Shown here one piece after another: positions 43,629-53,339 of a stretch of DNA of 64,000 nucleotides (its first letter is position 1; each line of letters starts with the position of its first letter). Source of the DNA: Nibricoccus aquaticus (GTDB taxonomy: Bacteria > Verrucomicrobiota > Verrucomicrobiia > Opitutales > Opitutaceae); assembly GCF_002310495.1 (NCBI RefSeq), contig NZ_CP023344.1, forward strand, positions 434,001 to 498,000, written 5' to 3'. The notes under the pieces were generated by a model. It searched no databases. It was given only the letters and a program-made list of their open reading frames with translations, and had not been told where the DNA came from. The translations under genes and the position numbers were made by a program.

Positions 43629-44045
43629 TTAAGCGAAGATCTCGTCGGCTTTGAAAAAGCGGGCGATCTCGATCTTGCCGTTTTCCTCGCTGTCGGAGGC
43701 GTGAACCACGTTCACCATCATGTCGGCGCCGAAGTCGCCGCGGATCGTGCCCTTGGCTGCCTTCTTCGAATCGGTTGGCCCGAGGAGCTCGCGCACTTTG
43801 GCGACGATATTGTCCCCCTGAAGGGCGGCGACGAGGACCGGATGGGAAGACATGAACTTCTCGATCTCGGGATAGAACGGCTTGTCGGCCACATGCGAGT
43901 AATGCTCGCGGAGAAGAGCCGGTGTGAGGCGGATCATTTTGGCCCCGATGAGGGAGAAACCGGCTTGCTCGAAGCGGCCGAGGACCGCGCCGACGTGTTT
44001 CTTCTGCACGCAGTCAGGCTTAAAGATGATGAGGGTTTTCTGCAT
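43629..44045 (-). CDS. ndk: Nucleoside diphosphate kinase
   Basis: 138 residues. Equilibrates NTP pools through a phospho-His intermediate. It begins MQKTLIIFKPDCVQKKHVGA and contains 'RLTPALLREHYSHVADKPFYPEIEKFMSS' and the active site 'GTIRGDFGADMMVNVVHASDS' (His near 116), with C-terminal 'EIARFFKADEIF'. Length is typical (about 140). Codons end strongly in C although the gene is on the minus strand, which suggests high expression. An ATG farther upstream would add 11 unconserved residues. Confidence 0.96.
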   Translation of the reverse strand: MQKTLIIFKPDCVQKKHVGAVLGRFEQAGFSLIGAKMIRLTPALLREHYSHVADKPFYPEIEKFMSSHPVLVAALQGDNIVAKVRELLGPTDSKKAAKGTIRGDFGADMMVNVVHASDSEENGKIEIARFFKADEIFA

Positions 44046-44196
44046 AAACCCGCAGACCATAGGACTCATGCCTTTCATGGGAAGCCTCTTTTCTGCCGTA
44101 ACCGCCCCGCGGGCACACCGGACGCTAATCGATTCAAGGCGCCCCCAAAATCAGTCCGCCACCGCTTAGCGCCTCCCCAAAGCCCCGCCCCTCACT

Positions 44197-44241
44197 GCGG
44201 CCATTGGCCGTCTCCGCCCGCAAGCGAAGGCCATTGGCCGC
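44197..44241. repeat. Two copies of a palindromic GCGGCCATTGGCCG element
   Basis: GCGGCCATTGGCCG (44197-44210) and AGGCCATTGGCCGC (44228-44241), each nearly self-complementary and 17 bases apart. A third CCATTGGCG core lies in the terminator at 44255-44277. A GGTTAAAAA element (TCAGTGGTTAAAAATCCG, 44281-44298) follows. Confidence 0.55.
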
Positions 44242-44253
44242 AGCCGCACTTCG

Positions 44254-44277
44254 AAAAAACGCCCCATTGGCGTTTTT
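44254..44277 (-). terminator. Rho-independent terminator after ligA (minus strand)
   Basis: Stem AAAAACGCC / GGCGTTTTT with loop CCATT. Read on the minus strand it ends in TTTTTT, 58 bases beyond the ligA stop. Confidence 0.7.
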
Positions 44278-44334
44278 CCATCAGTGGTTAAAAATCCGCC
44301 CTCCGAAATCCGCCCAGCCTTTGACCGTAAAAGC

Positions 44335-46470
<2,136 letters not shown>

Positions 46471-46896
46471 TCAACCGCGCGAAAAAAGTCCGCCCTCCAG
46501 CCACCGCCGCAACCCATGCCAGCGCGCATAGATCGTCACCGCCACCAGCGCGCCCACCGTGTCCGCCAGCCAGTCGGCAAATTCGACGCCCCGCCCCGGC
46601 GTGAAGCTCTGGTGAAACTCGTCCGTGATTCCGTAGAGCGACGCCACCGCCACCGCCGTCCACACCCCGAGCGGTTTCCACCGCGTCACCCACGGCACCC
46701 GCGCCCACAACACGCCCAGCCAGCCGTATACGACGAAATGCCCGAACTTGTCGATCCCGCTGACATTCGGCGCCGCGATCTGGCTGTTCGACGACGCGAA
46801 AAAAATCAGCGCCATCAACACCAGCGGCCAGAACACCGCCCGCGAAGAGCGCGCGCCCGGCGGCTGTGGGTGAGTCGTGGAAGACGGTTGCGTCAC
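46471..46896 (-). CDS. VanZ-like membrane protein
   Basis: About 141 residues from GTG 46896. It has four hydrophobic segments and the VanZ pattern: 'VLMALIFFASS', 'DKFGHFVVYGWLGVLWAR' (K-x-x-H), 'GVWTAVAVASLYGITDEFHQSFTPGR' (E-x-x-Q) and 'FADWLADTVGALVAVTIY' (D). VanZ-family proteins include a teicoplanin-resistance accessory factor but most are of unknown envelope function. The frame extends upstream to 46992 but would overlap the 81-residue gene, so an internal GTG (46896 or 46905) is likelier. Confidence 0.78.
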   Translation of the reverse strand: MTQPSSTTHPQPPGARSSRAVFWPLVLMALIFFASSNSQIAAPNVSGIDKFGHFVVYGWLGVLWARVPWVTRWKPLGVWTAVAVASLYGITDEFHQSFTPGRGVEFADWLADTVGALVAVTIYARWHGLRRWLEGGLFSRG

Positions 46897-46963
46897 GCGC
46901 GCCACGCTGAAGCCGCCGAAACCAGCCGCAAGCCGCTTCCTCTCCGGTGGACGCCTGACGCGC

Positions 46964-47209
46964 TCACAGATTTTTCGGCGGCGGATTTCCATCCGCGAAC
47001 TTCATCTGGATGCTGCCATCCTCCACCGGCCAGAGCATGCAAAGCCGTCCCTTGTGCCGGAAATACCGCGCATCCTTGGCCGCCGCCTCGCTCTTGGTCT
47101 GCTTGAGAAACTCCGCCTCGGCGGGACTAAGCGACGCGTCGTCCTCAAGCGGATCGAACTTGTTCAGAAATTCCAGCATCTCAGCAGCGAGTTCTTTTTC
47201 GGAAGGCAT
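46964..47209 (-). CDS. Small hypothetical protein
   Basis: 81 residues, starting MPSEKELAAEMLEFLNKFDP. The N-terminal half is acidic and helical, then 'AKDARYFRHKGRLCMLWPVEDGSIQMKFADGNPPPKNL'. It has no signal, no membrane segment and no recognised domain. The VanZ-like gene starts about 70 bases downstream on the same strand. Confidence 0.6.
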   Translation of the reverse strand: MPSEKELAAEMLEFLNKFDPLEDDASLSPAEAEFLKQTKSEAAAKDARYFRHKGRLCMLWPVEDGSIQMKFADGNPPPKNL

Positions 47210-47327
47210 GGGTAAAAGATATGCGGCATGTGAAGTCAGAGGGAAGTGCTCGAATTGCCGGTTGAGGGATTTCCCAAGAAAATGAGCGAACGCATTTCAC
47301 CTCTGGGAGGATACGCTCGTTACAGCT

Positions 47328-48212
47328 CTATCTGTAGGAAGCGGTCGAGAGTTTTATTCTAGCTCGATGGAATCCGTGCTCGCTCAACAACGCGTAAAGC
47401 GTAGCTGGGTCTGAAAGATTTCTCGGCCCTACCATAACCTGCGCCAACGCGTCCTCCGTTCCGAGTGTGGTAAATGGCACCTCGAAATAAGCTGTAACGC
47501 CGAAACGCGCTGGACGAAATTTAATCCCTTGAAGAACCCCTTTGATGCGAACGCCTGGCTCGGGGATTTTGCTGCGCAATGTCGGAGTATAAGCGAGTCG
47601 AACTTCCTGTTCCTCTTCAAACGATGGATTTTTCAGCTGTAGCGCGATTTCACGCAATTCTTGAACACATGCGCGGATACTCTCTGGGGTGCGCTCACCT
47701 CCAAGACACTCGCTCACGATTTGGACGACAATGCCAGACGAGGTCATCCGGCTTTTATAGACCATCTCAACAAATCCTAAAGACTCCTCTGGAACTGTTG
47801 TCTGCGCCGGAATTTGAAACGGTACATCGAAATTTTCAGGCCGGAATCCAAGCGCAAATCCCGCGCCGTTGTCTGCATATGCCCGCCACTGTCCAAGTTG
47901 GTCTCCCTGTTTGGAAAATGAACAAAGGAAGATGTCGTGAAGTTCATCTTCCAACGAGAAGCGAATGTTCTCCAAAAAACCTTTCGTCTCCAGATCGGAA
48001 GTTTTCTCAGTCATTTCTGAGAGTAGCGTCAGCACCCATTTCCCCTCTTGCGTGTCATTCAAAGAAGCTCGGTGAGATAGCCAAATCTTGCCAGTTTTGA
48101 GTATATTAACAAAGGCATTCGCGTCGCAATAATGGTAGAGGATGATCTGCCCATCAAAAGGCCCTGGATCACGGATGTCCGGCGCGGAAAACTTAGACCA
48201 ATTAGTCGGCAT
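47328..48212 (-). CDS. DUF2971 family protein, probably horizontally acquired
   Basis: 294 residues. The DUF2971 pattern is present: 'ILYHYCDANAFVNILKTGKIWLSHRASLNDTQEG' at the N-terminus, 'DIFLCSFSKQGDQLGQWRAYADNGAGFALGF' near 93 and 'VRLAYTPTL' near 205. Function unknown; the family is often found in accessory and defence-associated regions. The coding sequence is AT-richer than its neighbours and uses ATA, CTA and TTG codons rare elsewhere in the window. It lies just past the 3' end of a tRNA-Pro gene on the same strand, a common integration point, but I found no duplicated tRNA end marking an att site. Confidence 0.8.
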   Translation of the reverse strand: MPTNWSKFSAPDIRDPGPFDGQIILYHYCDANAFVNILKTGKIWLSHRASLNDTQEGKWVLTLLSEMTEKTSDLETKGFLENIRFSLEDELHDIFLCSFSKQGDQLGQWRAYADNGAGFALGFRPENFDVPFQIPAQTTVPEESLGFVEMVYKSRMTSSGIVVQIVSECLGGERTPESIRACVQELREIALQLKNPSFEEEQEVRLAYTPTLRSKIPEPGVRIKGVLQGIKFRPARFGVTAYFEVPFTTLGTEDALAQVMVGPRNLSDPATLYALLSEHGFHRARIKLSTASYR

Positions 48213-48276
48213 CTCTAAGCTATGTGACAGGTAGGTCTACCGGAGAGGGAGATGGGGCTTTCAGCAGGGGGGAAGA

Positions 48277-48353
48277 TGGTCGGGCCGGAGAGATTCGAAC
48301 TCTCGACCTCTTGCACCCCATGCAAGCGCGCTACCAGACTACGCTACGGCCCG
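48277..48353 (-). tRNA. tRNA-Pro (anticodon GGG)
   Basis: The minus-strand sequence folds as a cloverleaf: acceptor CGGGCCG/CGGCCCG, anticodon arm CTTGC-ATGGGGT-GCAAG with T33 and GGG at 34-36 (reads CCC), T-arm GAGAG-TTCGAAT-CTCTC, discriminator A and an encoded CCA. Length 77 nt. Confidence 0.93.
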
Positions 48354-48479
48354 ACGAGAGTTGGTCAGGAAGCCGGATGCCCCGGTGGGAAGCAAGTGGT
48401 TTTTTGAAGGTTTTCGCAGAGCCGCCAGAGTTGGTTTTCCTCTCACGATTCCGAGCGAACATGAGCCGCTCTCAGGCAA

Positions 48480-48620
48480 TGGAGGGACGACCTCCGTGTC
48501 GTCCACGCCTTTAGGTGGAACGCGCACTCCGAGCGCGTTGTACGAGCCAGCCCGTGAACACATCCCTGTTTTTTTCGCGACGCCGACAACGAACCAGCGC
48601 GCTCGGAGTGCGCGCTGCAC
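48480..48620. repeat. Compound of three palindromic repeats between tRNA-Pro and yjfF
   Basis: 48480-48504: TGGAGGGACGACCTCCGTGT then CGTCC (identical to 9519 and 14814). 48513-48540: AGGTGGAACGCGCACTCCGA then GCGCGTTG. 48595-48620: CAGCGCGCTCGGAGTGCGCG then CTGC, the inverse of the second. The gap 48354-48638 has no gene. Confidence 0.7.
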
Positions 48621-48638
48621 CCGCCAATCCCCCCCGCC

Positions 48639-49601
48639 TCAGCGTTTCGCCGTGCTGCGGACGATCGCGCGTTGCAGCAGGATAAACGTGAGCAGCAAGG
48701 CCGCGACCACGATGCGCACCCAGGCCGAGTCGAGGCGTCCATCGAAGAGGATCGCCGACTGGATCGTGCCGAAAACGAGGATGCCGAACAGCGTGCCGAT
48801 CATGTGGCCGCGTCCGCCGGCGAGCAGCGTGCCGCCGATCACGACGATCGCGATGGAGTCGAGTTCGAGGCCCACGCCGAGGCTGGGATTGCCCGAGCCG
48901 GTGTAGAGCGTGGCGACGAGTCCCGCGAAAGCCGCGAGCGTGCTGTTGAGCGTGTAGGCGGCGATCTTGGTCGCGCCGACGGGCAGGCCCATGAGCAGCG
49001 CGGATTGTTCGCTGCCGCCGATGGCGAGCAGGTTGCGGCCGAAGCGCGTGAAGTGCGCCACGACATAACCGACCACGATGGTCGCCAGAAGCAGCAGCGC
49101 TGTCAGCGGCACGTGCACGTTCTCGCCAATCGAGAGTTCGAAACGCGAGAGGCTGTCGTAGAGCGGATGCGTGATACTCGTGGATTCATTGCTCACCCAG
49201 AAGCCCATCCCGCGCGCGAGAAACATGCCCGCGAGCGTGATCAGAAACGCCGGTTGTTTGAAGACATGGATCAGCGTGCCCATGAACGCGCCGAACAAGG
49301 CGCCGAGGCTGAGTACATAGAACGCCACCGCCCCCGGATGCTCACCGCGTTGGATCAGAATCGCAGAGAAAATCGATGTGTACGCCACCACTGCGCCCAC
49401 CGATAGATCGATGCCACCTGCGAAGATGACCAATGTCATGCCCACAGCGGTGATCCCGAGGACCGCATTGTCGGAAAAAATATTCACGAGCACACTGCCC
49501 GAGAAAAAGCCGTCGTACTTCAGTGATGCCGAGGCGAAGAGCAGGATAAAAATCGCTGCTGTCGAAATCAGGGGAAGGTTGCGACGTACGAACGGATTCA
49601 T
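48639..49601 (-). CDS. yjfF: Sugar ABC transporter permease, YjfF type
   Basis: 320 residues of the ribose-type (branched chain-like) permease family with about ten membrane segments: 'GMTLVIFAGGIDLSVGAVVAYTSI' near 55, 'FKQPAFLITLAGMFLARGMGF' near 112, 'RFGRNLLAIGGSEQSALLMGLPV' near 190 and 'ELDSIAIVVIGGTLLAGGRGHMIGTLFGIL' near 245. Last gene of the four-gene operon. Its ATG overlaps the ytfT stop by four bases. In E. coli the set imports galactofuranose. Confidence 0.87.
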   Translation of the reverse strand: MNPFVRRNLPLISTAAIFILLFASASLKYDGFFSGSVLVNIFSDNAVLGITAVGMTLVIFAGGIDLSVGAVVAYTSIFSAILIQRGEHPGAVAFYVLSLGALFGAFMGTLIHVFKQPAFLITLAGMFLARGMGFWVSNESTSITHPLYDSLSRFELSIGENVHVPLTALLLLATIVVGYVVAHFTRFGRNLLAIGGSEQSALLMGLPVGATKIAAYTLNSTLAAFAGLVATLYTGSGNPSLGVGLELDSIAIVVIGGTLLAGGRGHMIGTLFGILVFGTIQSAILFDGRLDSAWVRIVVAALLLTFILLQRAIVRSTAKR

Positions 49602-50614
49602 AGCGCCCTCCTTTTGAAAAGGCCGCGCAACCAGCCACGTGTGACATCCGACTGCGCGACACAGACCACGATGATAAGAAGCGCCTTCGGCACCGTGGCG
49701 ACATCCGGCGGCACACCGACCACATACATCGTGGTCGTGAGTGTTTGCAGAAGCAGCGCGCCGACAAACGCGCCAGCGATCAAGAATCGTCCACCCGTGA
49801 GCGCCGTGCCACCGACCACGACGGCGAAGATCGCATCGAGCTCCATCATCTCACCCGCGCGATAAGGATCGGCCGCGCGGATATTCGAGGTCGCCAGCAA
49901 CCCGGCCACGCCTGCGCAAATGCCGCTGAACACATACACGAGCGCCTTCACCTTGGCCGCCGAAAGACCGGCGAAGCGGGCGGCCTTCTCGTTGTCGCCC
50001 ACCGCTTCGATGAACAAACCGGCCGCCGTGCGCCGGAGGAAAAGCTGTGCCAGAAGATAGAATACGCCGACCAGCAGAATCGAGAACGGCAGGCCGAGCA
50101 CGAAGCCGTTGCCGAGAAATTCGAAGGAGGGATTTTGCACCACGATCACTTCGCCACCGGTGATTTTTTGCGCCACGCCGCGTCCGGCGATCATCAGGAT
50201 CAGCGTTGCGACGATCGGCTGGAGGCCGAGCCACGACACCATCAAGCCGCTCAACAAACCGCCGAGCGCCGTCACACTCACGCCCGCGAGAATCGCGACC
50301 GGAAGAGACGCGCCGTGCTGAACCAGAAGCGTTGACGTGACCGCGCCGGCCACGGCCATGAGCGAGCCGACTGCGAGATCGACGCCGCCGGTGGCGATGA
50401 CGAGCGTCATGCCCAGCGCGAGCAACATGCCGCGCGAGCCCTGGTTCAGAATATCGATCGGCAGGCCGTAGAGATGGCCATCGAGAATCGAGATTTTCAG
50501 GAACGCTGGATTGATGATCACGTTGATCACCAGCAGCAGCCCGAGACCGGCCAGCGGCCAGATCAGCGGCGAACGTGCGGGCGGCGGCGTTTGCGGAATC
50601 GCGTAGTCGATCAT
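49598..50614 (-). CDS. ytfT: Sugar ABC transporter permease, YtfT type
   Basis: 338 residues, a second ribose-type permease: 'GMLLALGMTLVIATGGVDLAVGSLMAVAGAV' near 62, 'VSWLGLQPIVATLILMIAGRGVAQKITGGEVIVV' near 125 and 'MELDAIFAVVVGGTALTGGRFLIAGAFVGALLLQTL' near 260. It overlaps the ytfR stop and the yjfF start by ATGA on both sides, so translation of the operon is coupled. Together with YjfF it forms the heterodimeric channel. Confidence 0.88.
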   Translation of the reverse strand: MIDYAIPQTPPPARSPLIWPLAGLGLLLVINVIINPAFLKISILDGHLYGLPIDILNQGSRGMLLALGMTLVIATGGVDLAVGSLMAVAGAVTSTLLVQHGASLPVAILAGVSVTALGGLLSGLMVSWLGLQPIVATLILMIAGRGVAQKITGGEVIVVQNPSFEFLGNGFVLGLPFSILLVGVFYLLAQLFLRRTAAGLFIEAVGDNEKAARFAGLSAAKVKALVYVFSGICAGVAGLLATSNIRAADPYRAGEMMELDAIFAVVVGGTALTGGRFLIAGAFVGALLLQTLTTTMYVVGVPPDVATVPKALLIIVVCVAQSDVTRGWLRGLFKRRAL

Positions 50615-52128
50615 GACGTTTCGTGTCCTCCGGCCATGGCGCGCATCAGGCGCGACGGATCGATCTCGTCACCGACGAGTTCGCAGGTCTTGCGGCGCTC
50701 GCGGAGCACGACGACGCGCGTGCTGTTGCGGACGATCTCTTCGATCTCCGAGGAAATGAGCAGCACCGCGATGCCGTCGGCGCGGAGCTTGTGGATCAAC
50801 TGCTCGATCTCGGCGCGGGCGCCGATGTCGATGCCGCGCGTCGGTTCATCGAGAATGATCAGCTCCGGCTGCGTCGCGAGCCAGCGGGCGAGGAGAACTT
50901 TTTGCTGGTTGCCGCCGGAGAGATTGCGGATCGCGGTCTCCGTGCTGGCGGTCTTGATACGCAGCGCGGTGATATAGTGATTGCAGAGCGTCATCTGCTC
51001 CTCGTGCGAAAGCGTTTTCCACGCGCCGCGTTTGGCCTGGAGGGCGAAGATCAGATTCTCGCGGACGGAAAGATTCGGGAGAATGCCCTCGACCTTCCGG
51101 TCCTCGGAGCAAAACGCGAAACCGTGCGCGATCGCTTCACGCGGAGACGACATCGGGACTTTTTTCCCTTTCACGTGAATCTCGCCGCCATCCGCCGAAT
51201 CGATGCCGAAGATGAGTCGCGCCGTCTCGGAGCGGCCGGAGCCGAGCAGACCGGCGAGCCCGGTGACCTCGCCTTTGCGGATGGTGAGATCGATCGGGTT
51301 GATCGCACCGCGACGGGCGATGCCCTTGGTCTCGACGACGCATTCGGCGTTGTCGGCGACGGCTTTCAGATCGGCAGAGCGCGGGGCGTTGTCGTGGACT
51401 TCACGGCCGATCATGCGGCTCACAAGTTTCAGGCGGGGCAGCTCGGCGGTGAGGTACTCGCCTACCAGAGCGCCGTTGCGAAGCACCGTGATGCGATCGG
51501 TGACCGCGTAAACCTGATCGAGAAAATGCGTGACGAAAATGATGCCGAGCCCCTCGCCTTTCAGACGGCGCATGACGGCGAAAAGATCAGCGACTTCCTT
51601 TTCATCGAGGCTGGCGGTCGGCTCGTCGAGAATCAGGAGCTTCGCCTTGAGATCGAGAGCACGCGCGATGGCGACCATCTGCTGCATCGCGACCGACAAC
51701 GAGCCGAGTTCGGCATCAACGTCGATGGACTGGAGATCGAGGCGTGCGAGCACTTCGCGCGCGTGGCGGCGGAGTGCGCCCCAGTTGAGGAAACCCAGTT
51801 TTCCCGGCTGACGACCGAGGCCGATATTCTCGGCGACGGAGAGCGCAGGAATCAGATTCACCTCCTGGTAAACCGTGCTGATGCCGCAGTCCTCGGCATC
51901 TTTTGGCGTGGCCGGACGGACGGATTTTCCATCCAGCAGGATCTGGCCGTCATCGAGCGAGTAAACGCCCGTGAGGACTTTGATGAGTGTCGATTTGCCC
52001 GCGCCGTTTTCGCCGAGGAGCGCGTGAATTTCACCGGAGCGAACGCTGAGATCCACGCCCGCGAGAGCGACGACACCGGGAAATCGTTTCCCGATGCCGC
52101 GCATTTGAAGCAGCGGGGTGGAACTCAT
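50611..52128 (-). CDS. ytfR: Sugar ABC transporter ATP-binding protein, YtfR type
   Basis: 505 residues with two tandem ABC ATPase domains. First: Walker A 'LLGENGAGKSTLIKVLTGV' near 36, signature region 'LGSLSVAMQQMVAIARAL', Walker B 'LLILDEPTASLDEKEV'. Second: degenerate Walker A 'LAGLLGSGRSETARLIFG' near 290, signature 'IRNLSGGNQQKVLLARWLA' near 405 and Walker B 'LIILDEPTRGIDIGARAEI'. This two-domain layout is typical of the RbsA/XylG/YtfR class. It overlaps ytfT by ATGA. Codons end in C as in highly expressed genes. Confidence 0.93.
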   Translation of the reverse strand: MSSTPLLQMRGIGKRFPGVVALAGVDLSVRSGEIHALLGENGAGKSTLIKVLTGVYSLDDGQILLDGKSVRPATPKDAEDCGISTVYQEVNLIPALSVAENIGLGRQPGKLGFLNWGALRRHAREVLARLDLQSIDVDAELGSLSVAMQQMVAIARALDLKAKLLILDEPTASLDEKEVADLFAVMRRLKGEGLGIIFVTHFLDQVYAVTDRITVLRNGALVGEYLTAELPRLKLVSRMIGREVHDNAPRSADLKAVADNAECVVETKGIARRGAINPIDLTIRKGEVTGLAGLLGSGRSETARLIFGIDSADGGEIHVKGKKVPMSSPREAIAHGFAFCSEDRKVEGILPNLSVRENLIFALQAKRGAWKTLSHEEQMTLCNHYITALRIKTASTETAIRNLSGGNQQKVLLARWLATQPELIILDEPTRGIDIGARAEIEQLIHKLRADGIAVLLISSEIEEIVRNSTRVVVLRERRKTCELVGDEIDPSRLMRAMAGGHETS

Positions 52129-52208
52129 CGTGTGGTTGATCTGGATTAAACGACGGCGCGGCGAATCGGCGTGAGCGCGTACTTATCTGGATACGTGCGA
52201 CGTGCGGC

Positions 52209-53165
52209 TCAGTATTCGCGGGTGCTGACGCGGGCGGCGGCGTTGGTGGAGTCGAAGAGCTCGTCCTTGTTGTAGGAAACGCGTTCGACCTTCTCGCCCT
52301 TCAAAATCTTGTCGATGGTGTCGTAGATTTTCGGTCCGAAGAGAGGATTGCACTCGACGGTGACGCTGATCTTGCCGTCGGCCACGGCCTGCACGGCTTC
52401 TTTAATAGCGTCGACGGAAACGATGATGATGTCCTTGCCGGGTTTCAGGCCGGCTTCCTCGATGGCCTGGATCGCGCCGAGCGCCATATCGTCGTTGTGC
52501 GCGTAGACGATCTCGATGGCTTTGCCGTGTTTCTTGAGGAAGGCCTCCATGACTTCCTTGCCCTTGGCGCGGCTGAAGTCGCCGCTCTGGGAATCGATGA
52601 TCTTAAGATCGGAGTGTTTCGCGAGTCCGTCGGCGAAAGCTTTGCGGCGGTCGTTGGCGGCGGCGGAACCGGGCGTTCCCTGGAGCTCGACGATCTTGGT
52701 GCGCTCGTCGCGGTTCTTGGCGAGCCACTCAACGGCCATCTGGCCTTCTTCGTAGAAATTGGAACCGACGAAGCAGTGGAACAGCGTTTCATCAGTGGTC
52801 TCGATCTGGCGGTCCATGATCACGACCGGGATCTTGGCGCGCTTGGCTTCGCGGAGAACATTGTCCCAGCCGGTCGTCTTGATAGGCGCGATCACGATGA
52901 CGTCGACACGCTGCGTGACAAACGAGCGCACCGCGCGGATCTGATTCTCGAGCTGGCCCTGGCCGTCGGCGAACTTGAGGTTGATGCCGCGCTTGTCGGC
53001 CTCGGTCTTCATTGAGTTGGTGTTGGCCGTGCGCCAGGCGCTTTCGGCACCCGTCTGCGCGAAGCCGACGGTGAGTTTTTTCTCGGCGGCGGCCACCACG
53101 GCGGTCAGCGAAACGAAGGCGAAACCGAGGCAGGCGATCGAGCGGCGGAACAGGGAGGTTTTCAT
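52209..53165 (-). CDS. ytfQ: Sugar ABC transporter substrate-binding protein, YtfQ type
   Basis: 318 residues: signal peptide MKTSLFRRSIACLGFAFVSL cleaving near 'VVAAAEKK', then a periplasmic-binding type 1 fold. The blocks 'LTVGFAQTGAESAWRTANTNSMKTEADKRGINLKFADGQGQLENQIRAVRSFVTQRVDVIVIAPIKTTGWDNVL' match my memory of E. coli YtfQ, the galactofuranose receptor, very closely. 'DRRKAFADGLAKHSDLKIIDSQSGDFSRAKGKEVMEAFL' and 'VYAHNDDMALGAIQAIEEAGLKPGKDIIIVSVDAIKEA' complete the fold. First gene of the operon. Galactofuranose is the best-supported ligand, a related sugar is possible. Confidence 0.9.
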   Translation of the reverse strand: MKTSLFRRSIACLGFAFVSLTAVVAAAEKKLTVGFAQTGAESAWRTANTNSMKTEADKRGINLKFADGQGQLENQIRAVRSFVTQRVDVIVIAPIKTTGWDNVLREAKRAKIPVVIMDRQIETTDETLFHCFVGSNFYEEGQMAVEWLAKNRDERTKIVELQGTPGSAAANDRRKAFADGLAKHSDLKIIDSQSGDFSRAKGKEVMEAFLKKHGKAIEIVYAHNDDMALGAIQAIEEAGLKPGKDIIIVSVDAIKEAVQAVADGKISVTVECNPLFGPKIYDTIDKILKGEKVERVSYNKDELFDSTNAAARVSTREY

Positions 53166-53339
53166 AGGGTAAAAGCTGCGCGCAAAAGGCGGTTGCGAAA
53201 AGTTCGGGTCAACGGACACCCGTGAGGACAGTAAAGTGCCGCGAAGAATCAGATGAGTTCAACAAAACAGAGTGAGCGCGAGGAAGAGAGAAAGCGTTCC
53301 CCGAAGTTTTCGTCGTGGTTTGCAATCAGTTCAGCGGAC

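Noticed and set aside
46897-46992. Extended VanZ-like start at 46992
   Set aside because: It would overlap the 81-residue gene and adds an Arg/Lys-rich sequence not expected before the first membrane helix.
48277-48300. An att duplication of the tRNA-Pro 3' end near the DUF2971 gene
   Set aside because: I searched the flanks by eye (47210-47330 and 48213-48276) and saw no copy of the tRNA end; no integrase is present.
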